From assembly GCA_023252395.1 (NCBI GenBank), contig JAJPDY010000015.1, forward strand, positions 1 to 12,421: a stretch of DNA of 12,421 nucleotides, read 5' to 3'. The notes beneath the pieces were generated by a model. That model saw only the letters and a list, made by a program, of their open reading frames with translations, searched no databases and was not told the origin of the DNA. Within the stretch, counting starts at the first letter, position 1, and every line of letters starts with the position of its first letter. This DNA comes from Nitrososphaera sp. Its GTDB lineage: Archaea > Thermoproteota > Nitrososphaeria > Nitrososphaerales > Nitrososphaeraceae. This document shows, one piece after another, positions 11,678 through 12,421 of this stretch. A program made the translations under genes and the position numbers.

Positions 11678-11962
11678 TCAGAGTTTCAGGCCAAACGAGT
11701 CGGCCATTTCTGAAAATTGCTGGTACTTGTGCAGGTAATCCCTGCCGCGTGAAGTAATCATGTAGATGCGCTGCCCTTCCTGCACCTGCTCGTCAATCAG
11801 ACCCGCCTCCATCAGCTTGCCTGCGACGCTCGACAGCCTTCCGTATGAGAGGTTGGCCTTTCTAAGCAGAGATGTAAGATTCACTCCGCTTATACCGGAT
11901 TCATCTGCTATACGCAGTACGTCCCCCACTATCTTGACGCTATTACGGTATACCTCGCCCAT
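11678..11962 (-). CDS. Small winged-helix transcriptional regulator
   Basis: A DNA-binding protein of about 94 residues. EVYRNSVKIVGDVLRIADESG forms the first helix, NLTSLLRKANLSYGRLSSVAGKLMEAGLI the helix-turn-helix and recognition helix, and QRIYMITSRGRDYLHKYQQF the wing and last helix. This is the compact archaeal wHTH pattern common in Thaumarchaeota, with no ligand domain. The frame stays open to an ATG at 12022, but the extra N-terminal residues use CTA/TTA-rich codons unlike the gene body and do not resemble the domain. A TATA-like box at 11989-11996 points to the ATG at 11962 (11977 is also possible). A perfect 9-bp dyad lies about 75 bp upstream. The target is unknown; self-control is plausible. 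Confidence 0.82.
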   Translation of the reverse strand: MGEVYRNSVKIVGDVLRIADESGISGVNLTSLLRKANLSYGRLSSVAGKLMEAGLIDEQVQEGQRIYMITSRGRDYLHKYQQFSEMADSFGLKL

Positions 11963-11988
11963 CTCAACGTCTAGCATACAAGCAGTTT

Positions 11989-11996
11989 GTAATAAG
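11989..11996 (-). promoter_or_regulatory. TATA-like box of the winged-helix gene
   Basis: CTTATTAC on the minus strand, centred about 30 bp before the ATG at 11962. It argues for the short form of the protein, but the match is modest. Confidence 0.35.
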
Positions 11997-12035
11997 TATT
12001 GCGTAGGTAGCGATATAGACATAAAATATAGAGGT

Positions 12036-12057
12036 AGATTGGATTTTTATCCAATCT
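12036..12057. repeat. Perfect 9-bp inverted repeat with 4-base spacer
   Basis: AGATTGGAT (12036-12044), TTTT, ATCCAATCT (12049-12057). The dyad spans the last sense codons and the TAA stop of the SIMPL-domain gene and sits upstream of the winged-helix gene. It could be an operator for that regulator or an RNA hairpin at the end of the SIMPL mRNA. On the minus strand TATATTTT follows about 10 bases later. Confidence 0.55.
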
Positions 12058-12421
12058 TGTAGATTACGGTGACAGTTGAGGTTATGGTCTGCTCTCCTGG
12101 CGTAATAGGCGTTTTTATGCCCTCTGGAACGGCCGCTCCAAGTGACAGCGAAAGTGGGTTGACCGGGTTGCTAAAGTCATTCAGGCTGGCCGCCTTGACT
12201 CCGGTTATATTCACGTCCAGCGCCTGTGCAAGAGCGTCAGCTTTGTTCCTTGCGTTGTCTATTGCCTTCTGCGTCAGGTCTGCCCTTAATTCATCCATCT
12301 TTTCTTCAGATACAGTAAATGTTAGACTATCTACCCTGTTTGCTCCGGCCTTGACTGCAGCATCAATCCAGTCAGACACATTTGACAAGTTCGAGCTTTC
12401 AACCAAGATAGAATTAGTCAC
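12047..12421 (-). CDS. SIMPL-domain (DUF541) protein, N-terminal part outside the window
   Basis: Only the C-terminal 124 residues are visible, with the frame open to the right edge. The first visible codon (GTG) is most likely an internal valine. The visible part matches the end of the SIMPL/DUF541 domain: NSILVESSNLSNVSDWIDAAVKAGANRVDSLTFTVSEEKMDEL, then the AxxKAxxLAxAL helix (NARNKADALAQALDVNITGV), a variable loop with prolines, and the final strand TITSTVTVIYKIG. SIMPL proteins are usually exported or membrane-anchored and form ring-like assemblies in some bacteria; the signal peptide, if any, would be beyond the edge. The molecular role is poorly defined. The stop codon lies inside a perfect dyad. 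Confidence 0.88.
   Translation of the reverse strand: MTNSILVESSNLSNVSDWIDAAVKAGANRVDSLTFTVSEEKMDELRADLTQKAIDNARNKADALAQALDVNITGVKAASLNDFSNPVNPLSLSLGAAVPEGIKTPITPGEQTITSTVTVIYKIG

Noticed and set aside
11963..12022. N-terminal extension of the winged-helix protein (start at 12022)
   Set aside because: Codons are unlike the rest of the gene, the extra residues do not belong to the domain, and a TATA-like box lies within this stretch. Kept as an alternative only.
1..12421. Mobile element, prophage, CRISPR or defence island
   Set aside because: No transposase, integrase, nuclease-helicase set, direct-repeat array or composition shift is visible; the lone HNH-like protein is not enough.

Overview
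The window reads as a chromosomal segment of an ammonia-oxidising archaeon of the Nitrososphaera type (Thaumarchaeota/Nitrososphaerota). This is an inference from protein types, not a database match. The pointers are archaeal LeuRS and AlaRS with their archaeal zinc modules, prefoldin alpha next to FtsY, a Sec61-gamma type SecE, an archaeal geranylgeranyl-reductase-family flavoprotein, a small Lrp/AsnC regulator, and promoters with one TATA-like box about 26-31 bp upstream of the start codon. Base composition is moderate and even. I see no transposase, integrase, CRISPR array, tRNA or rRNA, and no gene-free stretch longer than 300 bases.

Layout. From 1 to 2446, all on the minus strand, lie ftsY (its last codons are cut off at position 1), pfdA and a geranylgeranyl reductase-like enzyme. 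A 67-residue two-helix membrane protein is divergent from it at 2524-2727 and ends before a clear hairpin plus T-tract (2791-2824). From 2820 to 8433 runs a minus-strand operon alaS-leuS with a 4-bp junction. From 8522 to 10362, also minus strand, lie thioredoxin, a membrane-anchored four-cysteine protein of unknown function, secE and an Lrp-type regulator. Most of these appear to have their own promoters. From 10560 to 11675 there are three small plus-strand genes of unknown function: a 167-residue protein, an HNH-like zinc protein and a zinc-ribbon-like protein. The last is tail-to-tail, with a 2-bp gap, against a winged-helix regulator (11678-11962). A SIMPL-domain (DUF541) protein enters from the right edge.

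How the genes fit together. The core is housekeeping: co-translational export (FtsY, the SRP receptor, and SecE, part of the SecYE channel), folding (prefoldin, thioredoxin), translation (two aminoacyl-tRNA synthetases) and membrane lipid saturation (the reductase). The accessory interest lies in small unknown proteins and in promoter detail. At least ten genes have a TATA-like box centred 25-31 bp upstream of a start codon, which implies leaderless or nearly leaderless mRNAs. That rule settles several starts, including TTG starts for alaS, secE and the four-cysteine protein. The secE and four-cysteine promoters also share a 9-base word at exactly the same distance from their TTG starts. I found no convincing large new system. 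The best leads are that shared promoter element, a perfect 9-bp dyad in front of the winged-helix gene, and the cluster of small zinc and unknown proteins.
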